64,000 nt of DNA from Oenanthe sinensis (Eukaryota; Streptophyta; Magnoliopsida; Apiales; Apiaceae). The notes beneath the pieces are model-generated. The model worked only from the letters and a program-made list of their open reading frames with translations, was not told the origin of the DNA and ran no database searches. The stretch covers positions 29,367,501 through 29,431,500 of the forward strand of contig CM053810.1 of the NCBI GenBank assembly GCA_028671895.1, given 5' to 3'. Both the position numbers and the translations under genes were made by a program. Shown piece after piece: positions 46,843 to 58,197 of the stretch; the stretch's first letter is position 1, and each line of letters begins with the position of its first letter.

Positions 46843-49098
46843 ATGTCTGGAAGCAAGTATGAGAGCATCAGAATTCAAATATTGAAGAAGGCTGAATACC
46901 CTACATGGAGGGTGAAGATGATGATGTTCTTAGAAGCAACTGATCCTGATTACTTAGATAGAATCCATACAGGTCAGTACCTACCAACCAAACTGGTGCC
47001 TTCTACAATTGTGGAAGGAAGACAAATCCTTGAGTATTACACCCTGAAGGACAAGAAAGAATGGACTAATGAAGAAAAACAGGAAGTCTTGAAAGATGCA
47101 AAGGTAAGAAATATTCTGCATAACAGTCTTGACTCTGTAATGTCTAACAGGGTAATAGCTTGCAAAACTGCCAAAGAAATCTGGGATGCAATGGAGGTTC
47201 AATGTCAAGGAACCAAGGAGATAAAGAAAAATAGAAGATCTGTTCTAATCCAAGAGTATGAATACTTTGAGGCTAAGCAGAATGAGTCCCTCACAGATAT
47301 CTATGACAGATTTCTAACTCTGTTGAACAACTTGGCTTTGGTGGATAAAGTATATGACAATGAAGATTCAAACACCAAATTTCTGAGGGCTCTTCCAGAA
47401 GAATGGGATCTGCAGACATCCTTGATTAGAGACAGGGCTGATTTGGATGAGATGTCCTTAGATGAAGTTTATGGCAAATTGAAAACTCATGATCTGGAGT
47501 TACAGCAAAGAAGAAACAGAAAGAGTAACAAGGCAAGACCTATTGCTTTGAATGTTGAAGCAAAAATTGAAGAACCAAAGGAAAAGGTGCTTAAGGCTTC
47601 AACAAGGAAAGGGAAAGAAGTAGTACTCCAAGATAGCAGTGAATCAGAGTTTGAGGCAAACTCTGATGTAAACTCTGATAATTCTTCAGACTCTGACATG
47701 ATGGAGATGTTTTCTATGTTTGTCAAAAGCTTCAAGAAATACAGAAAATTTAGGAAGCAAGGAAACTATCAGAAGAAGCATAGTGAGTCAGACAAGAAAG
47801 ACAGATTCAGAAGAAGAGAAGATAGAGATGGAAAATCAAAAACTCTTAATAAATCAAAAGTCAAGTGTTACAAGTGCAACAAGATGGGACATTTTGCTAC
47901 TGAGTGCAGAAGCAAGGAATCTGGGAAAGCTCTCATCACATCAAAGAAAGATTGGATGGACTCCTCAGACTCTGAAGAAGAAACTAATTATGCTCTCATG
48001 GCAAACTCTGATTCTCCCATCTTAAACTCTGACAAGGTACCAAACTCTGTTTTCAATTTTGATACTGAAGATATTCATGAATTAAAGTCTTTTCTTAGAA
48101 ATTTGCATGTTAGCTTTAAGTCACAGTCTCTTGAGAATGAAAGATTAAAATCTGAAATACAAACTCTGAATGCTAGGAATGACTTTCTTGAAACTGAACT
48201 TGTACACATGCTTAGCTTTAAGAAAGACTGTGAGAATGCTATACACATGCAAACTCAGTTGGAAATACAAGTCACATATTTGAAATCTGAGATAGCTAAG
48301 GAAAAAGAGACCTTCAGAGTTTGGACAAACTCTGGTAAGAAGGTCCAACAAATGCTTTCTGAAAAGAATTGGACATCTGCCCTAGGTTATGAATCTGATA
48401 AAGAAATTCACACTAATTTACACACAAAAGGAACATTGAGTGAACCTGTGAAGTTTGTTAGAGCTAGTGATAATAAGAAAACTCTCCCTGAATGCTCTAA
48501 AAACAATAGTGTGCTAGACTCTAAAAAGGTGAATGTAGGGCTACTTTCTCAGAAGCAACTTAAAGAAAAGTTGAAGGCAGTCACTAAGAAATCTAAAAAG
48601 GTGAAAAGAAATAGGAATGGTAAAGTAGGAATTACTAAGGAGAATAATTACATGAATATCCCTGATGCTCCTAGAAAAACCTGTTTTACTTGTGGTAATT
48701 CTAATCACCTTGCTATTGATTGCAAACACAAGAAAAAGAAAGAACATGAAAGAGCTAGGTTTGAGGCTAGAAAACAAACAAGAAACAATCCCTGTTTTCA
48801 TTGTGGTAGTTTATGGCATACCATTTATTCATGCAAAGATTATCATAATTTGTATTACAATTCTTACAAACCACAGCCTCGAATGAGTAATTCTCTAAAA
48901 CATACTGTCAAGCAAATATATGTGATAAAGTCTGATAAAAGGAGTGTAAACTCTGACAGTACAAACTCTGTGAATGCAAACTCTGATCATGTAAACTCTG
49001 TTAACACAAACTCTGACAAAAGAACTTCTGCTGCAAAAGTTAACAAGTTTTCAAAGAAAGGACCCAAACTAGTTTGGGTCCCCATAACTACTAATTAA
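46843..49098 (+). CDS. SIRE-like gag (nucleocapsid-type protein)
   Basis: From ATG 46843 the frame gives 751 residues, beginning MSGSKYESIRIQILKKAEYP; the frame is open back to the primer site but ATG 46843 is the first methionine. An N-terminal gag domain with LLNNLALVDK and FLRALPEEWD is followed by an acidic serine/aspartate stretch. Three CCHC knuckles follow: CYKCNKMGHFATEC near residue 343, CFTCGNSNHLAIDC near 613 and CFHCGSLWHTIYSC near 650. A coiled region with many NSD/NSE words lies between. The end GPKLVWVP is typical of the gag-pol border in this lineage. No stop breaks the frame. Confidence 0.9.
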   Translation: MSGSKYESIRIQILKKAEYPTWRVKMMMFLEATDPDYLDRIHTGQYLPTKLVPSTIVEGRQILEYYTLKDKKEWTNEEKQEVLKDAKVRNILHNSLDSVMSNRVIACKTAKEIWDAMEVQCQGTKEIKKNRRSVLIQEYEYFEAKQNESLTDIYDRFLTLLNNLALVDKVYDNEDSNTKFLRALPEEWDLQTSLIRDRADLDEMSLDEVYGKLKTHDLELQQRRNRKSNKARPIALNVEAKIEEPKEKVLKASTRKGKEVVLQDSSESEFEANSDVNSDNSSDSDMMEMFSMFVKSFKKYRKFRKQGNYQKKHSESDKKDRFRRREDRDGKSKTLNKSKVKCYKCNKMGHFATECRSKESGKALITSKKDWMDSSDSEEETNYALMANSDSPILNSDKVPNSVFNFDTEDIHELKSFLRNLHVSFKSQSLENERLKSEIQTLNARNDFLETELVHMLSFKKDCENAIHMQTQLEIQVTYLKSEIAKEKETFRVWTNSGKKVQQMLSEKNWTSALGYESDKEIHTNLHTKGTLSEPVKFVRASDNKKTLPECSKNNSVLDSKKVNVGLLSQKQLKEKLKAVTKKSKKVKRNRNGKVGITKENNYMNIPDAPRKTCFTCGNSNHLAIDCKHKKKKEHERARFEARKQTRNNPCFHCGSLWHTIYSCKDYHNLYYNSYKPQPRMSNSLKHTVKQIYVIKSDKRSVNSDSTNSVNANSDHVNSVNTNSDKRTSAAKVNKFSKKGPKLVWVPITTN
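49060..49081 (+). other. Perfect 22-bp palindrome at the end of gag
   Basis: GGACCCAAACT is followed directly by its reverse complement. It encodes the GPKLVWV motif and lies 14 bases before the gag stop codon. Confidence 0.9.
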
Positions 49099-49112
49099 AT
49101 TGCATTTACTGA

Positions 49113-52100
49113 TTGCAGGGAAACAGGAAGAACATTCTAGTGATTGATAGTGGATGTTCTGCACATATGACTGGAAATAAATCCCTGCTTTCAGAGTTTG
49201 AGGAGAAGGCTGGCCCATCAGTATCTTATGGAGACGGCAACATAGGAAAAACACTGGGATATGGCAACATTGTGATTGGAAATGTCATCATTGAGAAAGT
49301 TGCTCTGGTTGAAGGACTCAAACATAATCTGCTCAGTGTGAGTCAAATGACAGACAGAGGTTTCTCTGTGGAATTTCATGGAACTCATTGTGAAGTGAAA
49401 AGCAAGAAGAATGGAAAAGTAGTTCTTATTAGCCACAGACATAATAACCTATTTGAAGCTAGCTTGGATGTTAATTCTAATGGTCCCTTAACCTGTCTAC
49501 TTGGAAAGGCATCACCAATGGAAAGCTGGAATTGGCACAAAAAGTTGTGTCACTTGAACTTTGGAAACATTAATGAGTTAGTGAAGAAGGACCTAGTTAG
49601 AGGTCTTCCAAAAGTTCAATTTCATCCTGATGGACTCTGTGATTCATGTCAAAAGGCCAAACAAAGGAAGACATCTTTCAAGAGCAAAACTGAAAACTCT
49701 ATTGATCAACCTTTTCATCTATTGCATCTTGACTTATTTGGTCCAGTTAACATCATGTCCATTGGAAAGAAGAAATACACTCTGGTAATAGTTGATGATT
49801 TCACTAGATTTACTTGGGTGTACTTTTTGCACAAGAAGGATGAAACTGCAGAAACAATCATTGATCATATTGTAATGATTGAAAATGGATTAACTCACAA
49901 AGTAAAGAATTTAAGGAGTGACAATGGAACAGAGTTTAAGAACTCAACAATGGAGGAATTCTGCTCAACAAAAGGTATTACTCAACAATTCTCAGCACCT
50001 GACACACCTCAACAAAATGGTGTAGTTGAAAGAAAGAACAGAACTTTAATAGAAGCTGCCAGAACAATGCTAGAAGGAGCAAAACTACCTACTTATTTTT
50101 GGGCAGAAGCTGTGAACGTTGCATGCATCACTCAGAATTGTTCTTTAATAAACAAACATGGAATGACTCCATATGAATCTTTGAAAGGAAGAAAGCCAAA
50201 TGTCAAGTACTTTCACATCTTTGGATGTAAGTGTTTTATTCTCAAAACACATCCTGAACAATTGAAGAAGTTTGAACTTAAAGCAGATGAAGGAATTTTT
50301 ATTGGATATGCAACAACTTCTAAAACCTCTTCAAGGGCATTCAAAGTATTCAACTTAAGGACAAGGACAGTCATGGAATCAATTAATGTCTCCTTTGATG
50401 AAGGGAAGATAGATGGGTTACATGATAAAGATGCACAGGAAACTCTGAGATTTGAGAATGAACTGCAGAAAATAAACTCTAACGAGATAAACACTGATCA
50501 ACCAAATCCTGGAGAAGCAAACTCTGATTCTTTAAACTCTGATTCAAAAATGATTGAAATAGAAATTGAAGAAACTGCACATGTTGAGGGGGAGCAACAT
50601 CAATCAAATACTGACATTGGAGATTCAACTATTGAAATATCAGAGTCTAACCAAACTCTGAACAACACAAACTCTGAAACCCTAAACTCTGATCATTCAA
50701 ACTCTGAGACCACAAACACTGATACCTCAATCTCTGATAATTCAAACTCTGAGTACATAAACTCTGAGACATCAAATACTGATGGAAACACATCTTCAGG
50801 GGGAGGATCATCATTTACAGAAGGATCATTCTATGAAGGCACAGATCATGGGGGAGCATCTAGTTCAAGGAACTTTCCACATCCAAGGAAATGGACCAAA
50901 GATCACACACCTGATTTAATTATAGGTGATCTGGAAAGTGGAATAAAAATAAGAAAAGCTACTCAAAATGAATGGCTATTTCATAGTTTTCTTTCACAAA
51001 CAGAACCAAAGAAGGTTGAAGATGCTTTGAAAGATGCAGATTGGATTACTGCAATGCAGGAAGAATTGAATGAGTTTGAAAGGAATGAAGTTTGGACCCT
51101 AGTCCCAAGTCCAAAGAACAGATCTAATGTTGGCACAAAATGGGTATTCAGGAACAAGACAGACTCTGATGGAATAATTACAAGAAACAAGGCAAGACTG
51201 GTAGCCAAAGGTTATTCTCAACAGGAGGGGATTGATTATGATGAAACCTATGCACCTGTAGCTAGACTTGAGGCAATCAGAATTTTTCTTGCTTATGCTT
51301 CTCATAAGAAATTCAAGGTCTACCAGATGGATGTTAAAAGTGCATTTTTAAATGGTGAACTTGAAGAAGAAGTCTATGTTGAACAACCACCTGGCTTTGT
51401 CAATACAAAATATCCAAGTCATGTCTACAGACTGGATAAAGCTTTATATGGACTAAAGCAAGCACCAAGGGCCTGGTATGAAACTCTGGCTCTATTCTTA
51501 CTTGAAAATGGTTTCACTAGAGGAACAATTGATAAAACCTTGTTTTACAGAACTCAAGGTAAGGATTTATTATTGGTTCAAATATATGTTGATGATATTA
51601 TATTTGGTTCCACTAATGAGAAACTCTGTGAAAGATTTTCAAAGTTAATGCAGTCCAGGTATCAAATGAGCATGATGGGAGAATTGAGTTATTTTCTAGG
51701 TTTACAAGTGAAACAGACTGAGGAAGGCATTTTCATTAATCAGTCCAAATATACAAAGAATCTACTCACTAAATTTCAAATGCAAGATTCTGCATCTGCT
51801 ACAACTCCCATGGCTACTGCAACAAAACTTGATCAAGACACTGGAGAACCTGTTAATATTACTGCATATAGAGGAATGATTGGTTCTCTACTTTATTTGA
51901 TTGCAAGTAGACCAGACATCATGTTTGCCACATGTCTATGTGCTAGATTTCAAGCAAATCCAAGAGCACCTCATTTGATTGCTGTGAAAAGGATTTTCAG
52001 ATATCTCAAGAGCACTGCTAATCTTGGCTTATGGTATCCTAGAGAATCTGATTTCAAATTAATAGGCTATTCAGATGCTGACTTTGCAGGATGCAAGATT

Positions 52101-52532
52101 GACAGGAAAAGCACAAGTGGCAGTTGTCAATTTTTAGGTGGAAGACTTGTGTCATGGCAAAGCAAGAAACAGAAATCGATTTCAACATCAACAGTAGAGG
52201 CTGAATATATTGCTGCAGGAAGCTGCTGTGCACAGATCTTATGGATGAGAAATCAATTGCTAGACTATGGTTTGAAATTTTCAAATATTCCTATTTATTG
52301 TGATAACCAAAGTGCTATTGCAATGACAGGAAATCCAGTTCAACATTCTCTAACAAAGCACATCAGTATCAGATATCACTTCATAAGGGAACATGTGGAG
52401 GAAGGCACAATTGAATTACATTTTGTTCCTACAGATCAACAATTAGAAGATATATTCACCAAGCCTTTGCCTGAAGCAACATTTAACAGACTGGTTTCTG
52501 AATTAGGGATGGTGACAAGTGGCTCAACTTAG
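49113..52532 (+). CDS. SIRE-like pol: protease, integrase, RT, RNase H
   Basis: One open frame of 1139 codons with all expected motifs. Protease has VIDSGCSAHMTG (about residue 10-20). Integrase has the H-H-C-C zinc site (WHKKLCHL, CDSCQ) and core residues in LDLFGPV, LRSDNGTEF and QQNGVVERKNR. RT has DVKSAFLNG and IYVDDIIFG (about residue 825). RNase H has SDADFAGCKIDRKSTSG, TVEAEYIAAG and CDNQSA. Between integrase and RT is a linker full of NSD/NSE. No stop interrupts it. It starts directly after a TGA (49110-49112) and has no ATG near its start, so expression as a separate product is unclear; the frame differs from gag. Confidence 0.92.
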   Translation: MQGNRKNILVIDSGCSAHMTGNKSLLSEFEEKAGPSVSYGDGNIGKTLGYGNIVIGNVIIEKVALVEGLKHNLLSVSQMTDRGFSVEFHGTHCEVKSKKNGKVVLISHRHNNLFEASLDVNSNGPLTCLLGKASPMESWNWHKKLCHLNFGNINELVKKDLVRGLPKVQFHPDGLCDSCQKAKQRKTSFKSKTENSIDQPFHLLHLDLFGPVNIMSIGKKKYTLVIVDDFTRFTWVYFLHKKDETAETIIDHIVMIENGLTHKVKNLRSDNGTEFKNSTMEEFCSTKGITQQFSAPDTPQQNGVVERKNRTLIEAARTMLEGAKLPTYFWAEAVNVACITQNCSLINKHGMTPYESLKGRKPNVKYFHIFGCKCFILKTHPEQLKKFELKADEGIFIGYATTSKTSSRAFKVFNLRTRTVMESINVSFDEGKIDGLHDKDAQETLRFENELQKINSNEINTDQPNPGEANSDSLNSDSKMIEIEIEETAHVEGEQHQSNTDIGDSTIEISESNQTLNNTNSETLNSDHSNSETTNTDTSISDNSNSEYINSETSNTDGNTSSGGGSSFTEGSFYEGTDHGGASSSRNFPHPRKWTKDHTPDLIIGDLESGIKIRKATQNEWLFHSFLSQTEPKKVEDALKDADWITAMQEELNEFERNEVWTLVPSPKNRSNVGTKWVFRNKTDSDGIITRNKARLVAKGYSQQEGIDYDETYAPVARLEAIRIFLAYASHKKFKVYQMDVKSAFLNGELEEEVYVEQPPGFVNTKYPSHVYRLDKALYGLKQAPRAWYETLALFLLENGFTRGTIDKTLFYRTQGKDLLLVQIYVDDIIFGSTNEKLCERFSKLMQSRYQMSMMGELSYFLGLQVKQTEEGIFINQSKYTKNLLTKFQMQDSASATTPMATATKLDQDTGEPVNITAYRGMIGSLLYLIASRPDIMFATCLCARFQANPRAPHLIAVKRIFRYLKSTANLGLWYPRESDFKLIGYSDADFAGCKIDRKSTSGSCQFLGGRLVSWQSKKQKSISTSTVEAEYIAAGSCCAQILWMRNQLLDYGLKFSNIPIYCDNQSAIAMTGNPVQHSLTKHISIRYHFIREHVEEGTIELHFVPTDQQLEDIFTKPLPEATFNRLVSELGMVTSGST

Positions 52533-52555
52533 CAAGTTTCAGACACTCAGAGTAT

Positions 52556-55090
52556 ATGTCAGAGTATGGGGAATACAAACAGCAAAGAAGGATATTCTCT
52601 GACATTAAGAGAATTGATGACAAGAAGAAGAGTCTACCTGCCATGACATATCAACAGGTAATTCAGGTAAAACTCTCTACCTACAAACCTTCTATCTACA
52701 ATGCTTCATTTTTTTTGGTGAAATGGTGCAGGAACAAGTTTTGGAGAATCCCCCTGCACCTACCCAAGTAGCCAAATCACCTTCCACTAAATAATCTAAG
52801 AAATCACTATCTAGAAAACCAACCTCTGGTGTCTCTCAAAAGGCACCAGTTGCAAAAAGAAGGAGATTGGTACAAACTAGCCTTATAGATGAGCAAAGTG
52901 ATGAGAAGCTCAACCCTCTAGAGAGACAGGTTATTGAAGGACTTTCTTTGTTAAAGGAAAGTAATGATGCACCTGAATCTAACTTTCAAGCCAAGTCTGT
53001 AGACTCTCAAAAGGCTACAGACTCTGAAAAACCTAGGGAAGCACCTCAGGATTCTCATATTGAGTCTCTTGAGAAATCTTTTGCTAAGAAGTACAGAAGG
53101 TTAAGGAAGGCTTATTCTGCACACACACACAAGCCTGTTATTATTACTAACCCTGTTTTGCAGAAAACAGATGCTCCCAAAGCTCCTGCAGAGCCAGACT
53201 CTGAAATCAAGAAAACACCTGAACCAGAGTCTAATGTTGAGTCAGAGTCTAGACTGCCTTTAGACTCTGATCATGGCACATTTCGGGAAGGAATGCCATT
53301 GGATGCAGACTCAAGTCTAATTGATGAGATCATTATTCCAAGTGATGAGGTACTGCTATTCCTATATCCTTTGGTGGAATCAGTTGAAGATCCAGGGCAA
53401 TATCAGACTAAATCTCAAGTCTTGAATTTTCTTACAACCTATGAAGCCCTAAGGAAGAGAATGGAACAGGAGCTACAAATGTCTGCACAGGATGTGGTCA
53501 AAAATCTATACAGCTACCTATTCAACTCTTCATTACAAGTACAAGCAGCTGGGCTCATAGAAGGCAAGACAAATGAAGTTCTCAAAGCACTAGGTGTGCC
53601 AGACTCTGAACAGCAAATTTCAAAGAAGCCTAAAAGGCTTAAGGTCCACATAAGGAGGGAATCAGAGTATGTTGCCGAGTTGGAAACTGAGATTGAGCAA
53701 CTAGTTTTTGACTATGAAGCAATTTGGGAAAATGAAATTACCTACAGGACAGCCATTTAATGGATTTCTCATGTTCAACCTCTGTCAAGACAGGTGGTTG
53801 ACTTTCTAGTCCACATTGTAGGAAAGGTGGCCAACGAATACATCTATACAACCTATGAAGGTAGATTGGATCAACTCAAGGGCTCATATTATTAGAAGAT
53901 TGCAAGGGAACTGCAGGACTCCTTTAACATGACTCTTTCCTAGGCCATTAATGTCATCCATGCAAGGACTTTTCTAAATAAACACTTGGATGCATTGACT
54001 ATGGAAGAACCACAGGAGGTAGCAGGTAGTGCAAGGTAGTTGGAGGATGGGACTAGTGCACCAGTGGTGACTAGTGATAAAGATGCTCAGTCTGCCTCAC
54101 CCACACAAGAACCACCTAGTCAGAGGTTAGGTGATAGTGGGGCAGGGGAGTATGCTGTTAGGCCCTCCTTGACAACTCACCAAAAAGCTGATGAGAACCC
54201 CAATGATATGGGAGGACAAACTCTGATTGATGCTCATGAAGAAATTTCCAAATCTATTCTATCAGAGTCTATCCACCTTGAGGGGGAATCTCATGCACCA
54301 ACAGTCAAAGATGGTGACACTCAGACTCTGGTTTCTAATGAAGTCATACTGAAGTAGTCAAAGTCTAGAGTAGACCCTGAGACTGGAATACTGGAGCCAA
54401 CAGACTCTGAAAAGAAAGAAGATGATTGTAAGGGTTCAAACTCTGTTGCTGCTCACCCCTTGGTGGAAACCCCTAGCCTTCAGACATTTGAAGGGTTTCC
54501 CCTCCATCAAGGAGGTTCAGGTATTGTAGCACATAATTCTTCTCTCAACCCCTCTTCTGTAGGATTTTTGAGTGCACCTTCCAAATTGAGTAAAAAAAAA
54601 AATAATAATAATAATTGAGAGGCTGGCACTGGTCCAGGCAAAAGGAGAGGTAGATACGGCTGTAGAGAGCCTGAGTGAGAATGAGAGAGTGGGTGCCCAA
54701 CCCCACTGTGAGGATGAGAGATTAGGGTATCCTGAACCTAGCTTTACTTATTGGGATCAAGATTTTCCACAAAGTTGGTCCAATGAGTTGAAGCAGGGGA
54801 TGGATGAAAATTCATTTTTGTTGTTTGACAGAATTCACTCCCTTCACTTATTCACAGAAGTAGCTTTCAAGGATGCTATTGCTGATATTACTACCACTCA
54901 AGCTTCTCTCCAAACAACAGTCTCTGACTTAACCACAAAGGTTGATTCAGTAGTTGCAGCACAGTTCACTTTCTCCACAGTCTTAGCACAGATTCTTTTG
55001 GTTGTCACAGGTGGTGATGATGTCAAAAAGGGGGAGAAGAAAAGTGATTCAAGAAAGGTGATTCCTCCAGGAGAAACAAATAAGAAATGA
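52556..55090 (+). pseudogene. Third coding region after pol (SIRE 'env-like' position), broken
   Basis: After pol a further 2.5 kb can be read as protein in pieces: 52556-52771, 52867-53760, 54040-54357 and 54689-55090. It is rich in S, E, D and P, with a probable coiled coil near 53640-53740 (VAELETEIEQLVFDYEAIWE). Stops include TAA 52792-52794, TAA 53758-53760, TAG 53893, TAG 54355-54357 and TGA near 54616. Some are shared with the minus copy, others are private. I see no signal peptide or membrane segment, so 'env-like' refers only to its place in the element. Confidence 0.75.
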
Positions 55091-55179
55091 TTATTTTATA
55101 CTATTCTAGATTAATTATTTCATTTTTTAGTTTTGACATCATCAAATCTTGATTTATGCTTCATTGTTTATAAAGCATA

Positions 55180-55192
55180 AATAGGGGGAGAT
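55180..55192 (+). other. Polypurine tract of the SIRE-like element
   Basis: AAATAGGGGGAGA followed by TTGTTAGG, directly before the 3' LTR. Confidence 0.9.
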
Positions 55193-56182
55193 TGTTAGGA
55201 ATATATTAATTTGATGATGTACAAAATACTAGAACAGGATTTAGCACAGTCTATCTGCAAGAATCAATCAACGGATATCTATCTGCAAGAAGCAATCGAC
55301 TGATAAATATCGATCGATAAGTCATCAACTGATAATAAGCCATCGACTGATAAAGCCAATCGAGAAGTCATCGATCGAGAACTCAAGTCATCAACTGATA
55401 TTTATCAATCGAGAACTCAAGTCATCAACTGATATTTATCAATCGAGAACTCGACAACATATATTTCCTGATCGAGAACTCATCAACGGATATATAGTCA
55501 TCAACGGATATTTATTGATCGAGAAGTCATCAACGGATATTTACCAATCGAGAAGTCTCACAAGTACTCGATTGATTAGCTCACAGCCTGACTTCTCGAA
55601 GCTTAAAGGAGATGAGTATTCGGTTTATTCAAACAGCTAGTTTAAAGGAAAGTCTTCGAAGATCAAAACAAATTTATTGCAGATATGCTATGGGAAGGAA
55701 AGGGAAAATTAAGGAAGCTGTCGGTCAGAGTTTACTCTATCAGAGAATACTCGATCAGAGTTTACTCTAACAGAGAATGCTCTATTAGAGATTATCAACC
55801 GACAGAGTTTATCAGAAAAGGAAACAGACAAATCAGAGTCTGATTTGGATAGTAAGAAGGAATTCAAGTGCAAGTCTAATTACCTTATTAAATCTATTCT
55901 TATCATAATCTGTTTTGTAATTGTATTTGTAGCTGTGTCTATATAAACAGAGAGATAGGTTATAATTTAATGTCGAATTATATCGAATTAAGAATTTATA
56001 TAAAAGCAATATCTTGTAACCTAGCAGCTCTTAAGAACTTTATATCTTAAGAGAGTTTTGTATTCAAGTTCATTATTAATACAAAACAGTATTCCATTCA
56101 ACATACTTGTGTTCATAATTGATTTACAGGCACTATTACATTCAACCCCCCTTCTGTAATAGATTGATTATTCTGGGAAACA
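55193..56182 (+). repeat. 3' LTR of the SIRE-like element, with two copies of a 34-bp unit
   Basis: 990 bp against 953 in the 5' LTR. The difference is a duplicated GTCATCAACTGATATTTATC unit with AATCGAGAACTCAA, plus three bases. TATA box at 55940. Confidence 0.95.
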
Positions 56183-56187
56183 TAAAT

Positions 56188-58197
56188 TTTCTTTTTCTTA
56201 AACATAACTTGCAAAATTATTGTATAATACACCATATAAATTTAAAACTGTCGAACTAATTTTAAAGGAAAAAGTACAAATAATAACTCATTTTTGACAT
56301 ACCCTCAAAATCTATTTTAAAATTAGATATGTGAGTTAGAAATGTGTAAAAAAAAGAAGAGAAAATTTGATCATAAGATCGGAGTTAATTTTAATTAATT
56401 TTGATTGCATTCCATTAAATTTATGATAAATTTGATCCTAAGCCTCCGATTGTGATTGTGCATATACGAGTTGAAAATAATAACATGATCGAAATTATAT
56501 TTGTTAAACTTAATCAATTTAGACGAATTTATAAATTCAACCTAAAATAAAATTTTAAAAAATTAATTTCAGTTGTATAACTCAAAAAAGATAGTTTTAT
56601 ATATGGGTAACATAATTAGCACGGTAATACTAAGTATTATAACTAATTAAAAGTATTTGTCAAACCTTCTTGTCCGCTCCCCATTCACTTTAAATACAAT
56701 CTTTGTTTTCTTATCATTTCAAACTATCAATGTATTAGTTTATTGGACTTTGTTTCTTTATGTTTTTGTTTTGGTGAATGGAACTAAAAATATGAAAATA
56801 GTAATTTTGTTTATGGATCATCTAATAGAACTTCTCATTTGATTCTGGTCAATATCTTGGCTTGATAATATTTAATGAAATATTTAGTTTACTCATTAAA
56901 AAATTTGGAATACTGCAATATATAAATATTTATTAAATTTGTAAGAAAAGTATTTTAAAATATTGAGGTTTTTCCGCATGGAATTATATAACCCCGTGAT
57001 TATTACAATTATAAATAATTATTGTGAATTTAATTATAATATTATCAAAATCCATACTACCAAACAATCAATAAATACTATTTTCCAGCACAAAAAATAA
57101 TGTGTAATATAACTTTAATCTCAAATCCCACATGTGAGAGAATTGCTTATCTTTGAAATATTTTAGTTTCCCCATATCTGCCCAATCCTTATCAAATCTA
57201 GCCAAATGCCTAAAGTTAGTGTAAATGCTATATACAAGCTAGGCCCCTAATACTTAAAGATATATCCCAAATTTCTTAATTATTTATATATAGGTTTAGA
57301 AAAAATATATATATATTGATTAGAACCGAAAATTAATTTTGCCTAATGCCCCTTAATCGGCTCTCCTGCTAGTTATACCGCACAATGTTCAATATCTAAG
57401 CCTTTTAATTTCTACCTCCCTATGGATGTCATTATAAGAAAATTTGTATTAGTCTCATATGCAAATAATGATGCACATCAAAGTTATTGATTATGAGTAG
57501 TTTCACGCGAGTACCTTCTGTTAATGTTTTATTTCCTATTATTTCAACAAGTCTCTAAGCTAGATCCCAAGCTTATTTTAATTCATTCTGCAGCATCTTA
57601 AATTTTCCATCCAGCATCTTAAACGGTTTTTCAATTAACATTAAACTTAGTTTTAGTTTATGAAAATGAATTCTTTTATATTTCAATTCGTATTATAAAT
57701 TATAATTGTTATGCATAAATTTATGTAAAGAAGGTGCGCCCGACATATCGAGCACCCCCTCGATAGATTCTGTCAGAGTAGAGTTTAATGAAGTCAATCG
57801 ACCAACATGGTTTATCAAAGTTTGACAAAGATGGAAATCGATAATTCAGGGATTGATTGTTGTGGTGACTAATTTCGAAGGAGATACATGTGAGGCTTGT
57901 CTAGGTTGGTGGTAGGGAGCGCCCTCTATGGGAGGCCAGCCAACCTCGTTGTTATCCTAAATCTGATCAATTGTTGGCATTTATAGTTATTGAAGAGCAT
58001 TGCTCCACATTCCCCGAGTTGCCCCCAGGGGAGTTATAAATTATTATTTGGTCTTATTTTGAAAGATTATTTCTCTGTACTCAGGCGGGTTGTCCTCGTG
58101 TGGGGGCATAGGACCTAATCTACGATTTGTGGTGGATCTAGTACTGGCCTCTAGTGAAGGTATCCTCGGAAAAAGTTGTAATGGATCGGTTAGAACC
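56188..58197. repeat. Duplicated block B, right part
   Basis: It matches 10003-13020 of block A without the TIR element, with a 125-bp deletion near 56580 and several percent divergence. It ends in the solo LTR copy, which is cut by the minus-strand SIRE-like element. Confidence 0.85.
57707..58197. repeat. Old LTR in block B, interrupted
   Basis: It starts at TGTTATGC behind ATAAT 57702-57706, exactly as in block A, and is about 15 percent diverged from 12520-13020. The rest of it should continue beyond the window, past the inserted elements. Confidence 0.8.

Larger units (their letters stand above)
45841..56182 (+). mobile_element. Full-length SIRE/Maximus-like Copia retrotransposon
   Basis: LTRs of 953 and 990 bp (TGTTAGG...GGGAAACA) bound an 8.4-kb interior with primer site, gag, pol and a long third coding region before the polypurine tract. 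TAAAT is duplicated at 45836-45840 and 56183-56187, and block A near 10000 shows the unoccupied site. A large gag with several zinc knuckles plus an extra region after pol is the mark of the SIRE/Maximus lineage. The LTRs differ by eight visible substitutions and a 37-bp length change. The element inserted after blocks A and B separated. Confidence 0.95.
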
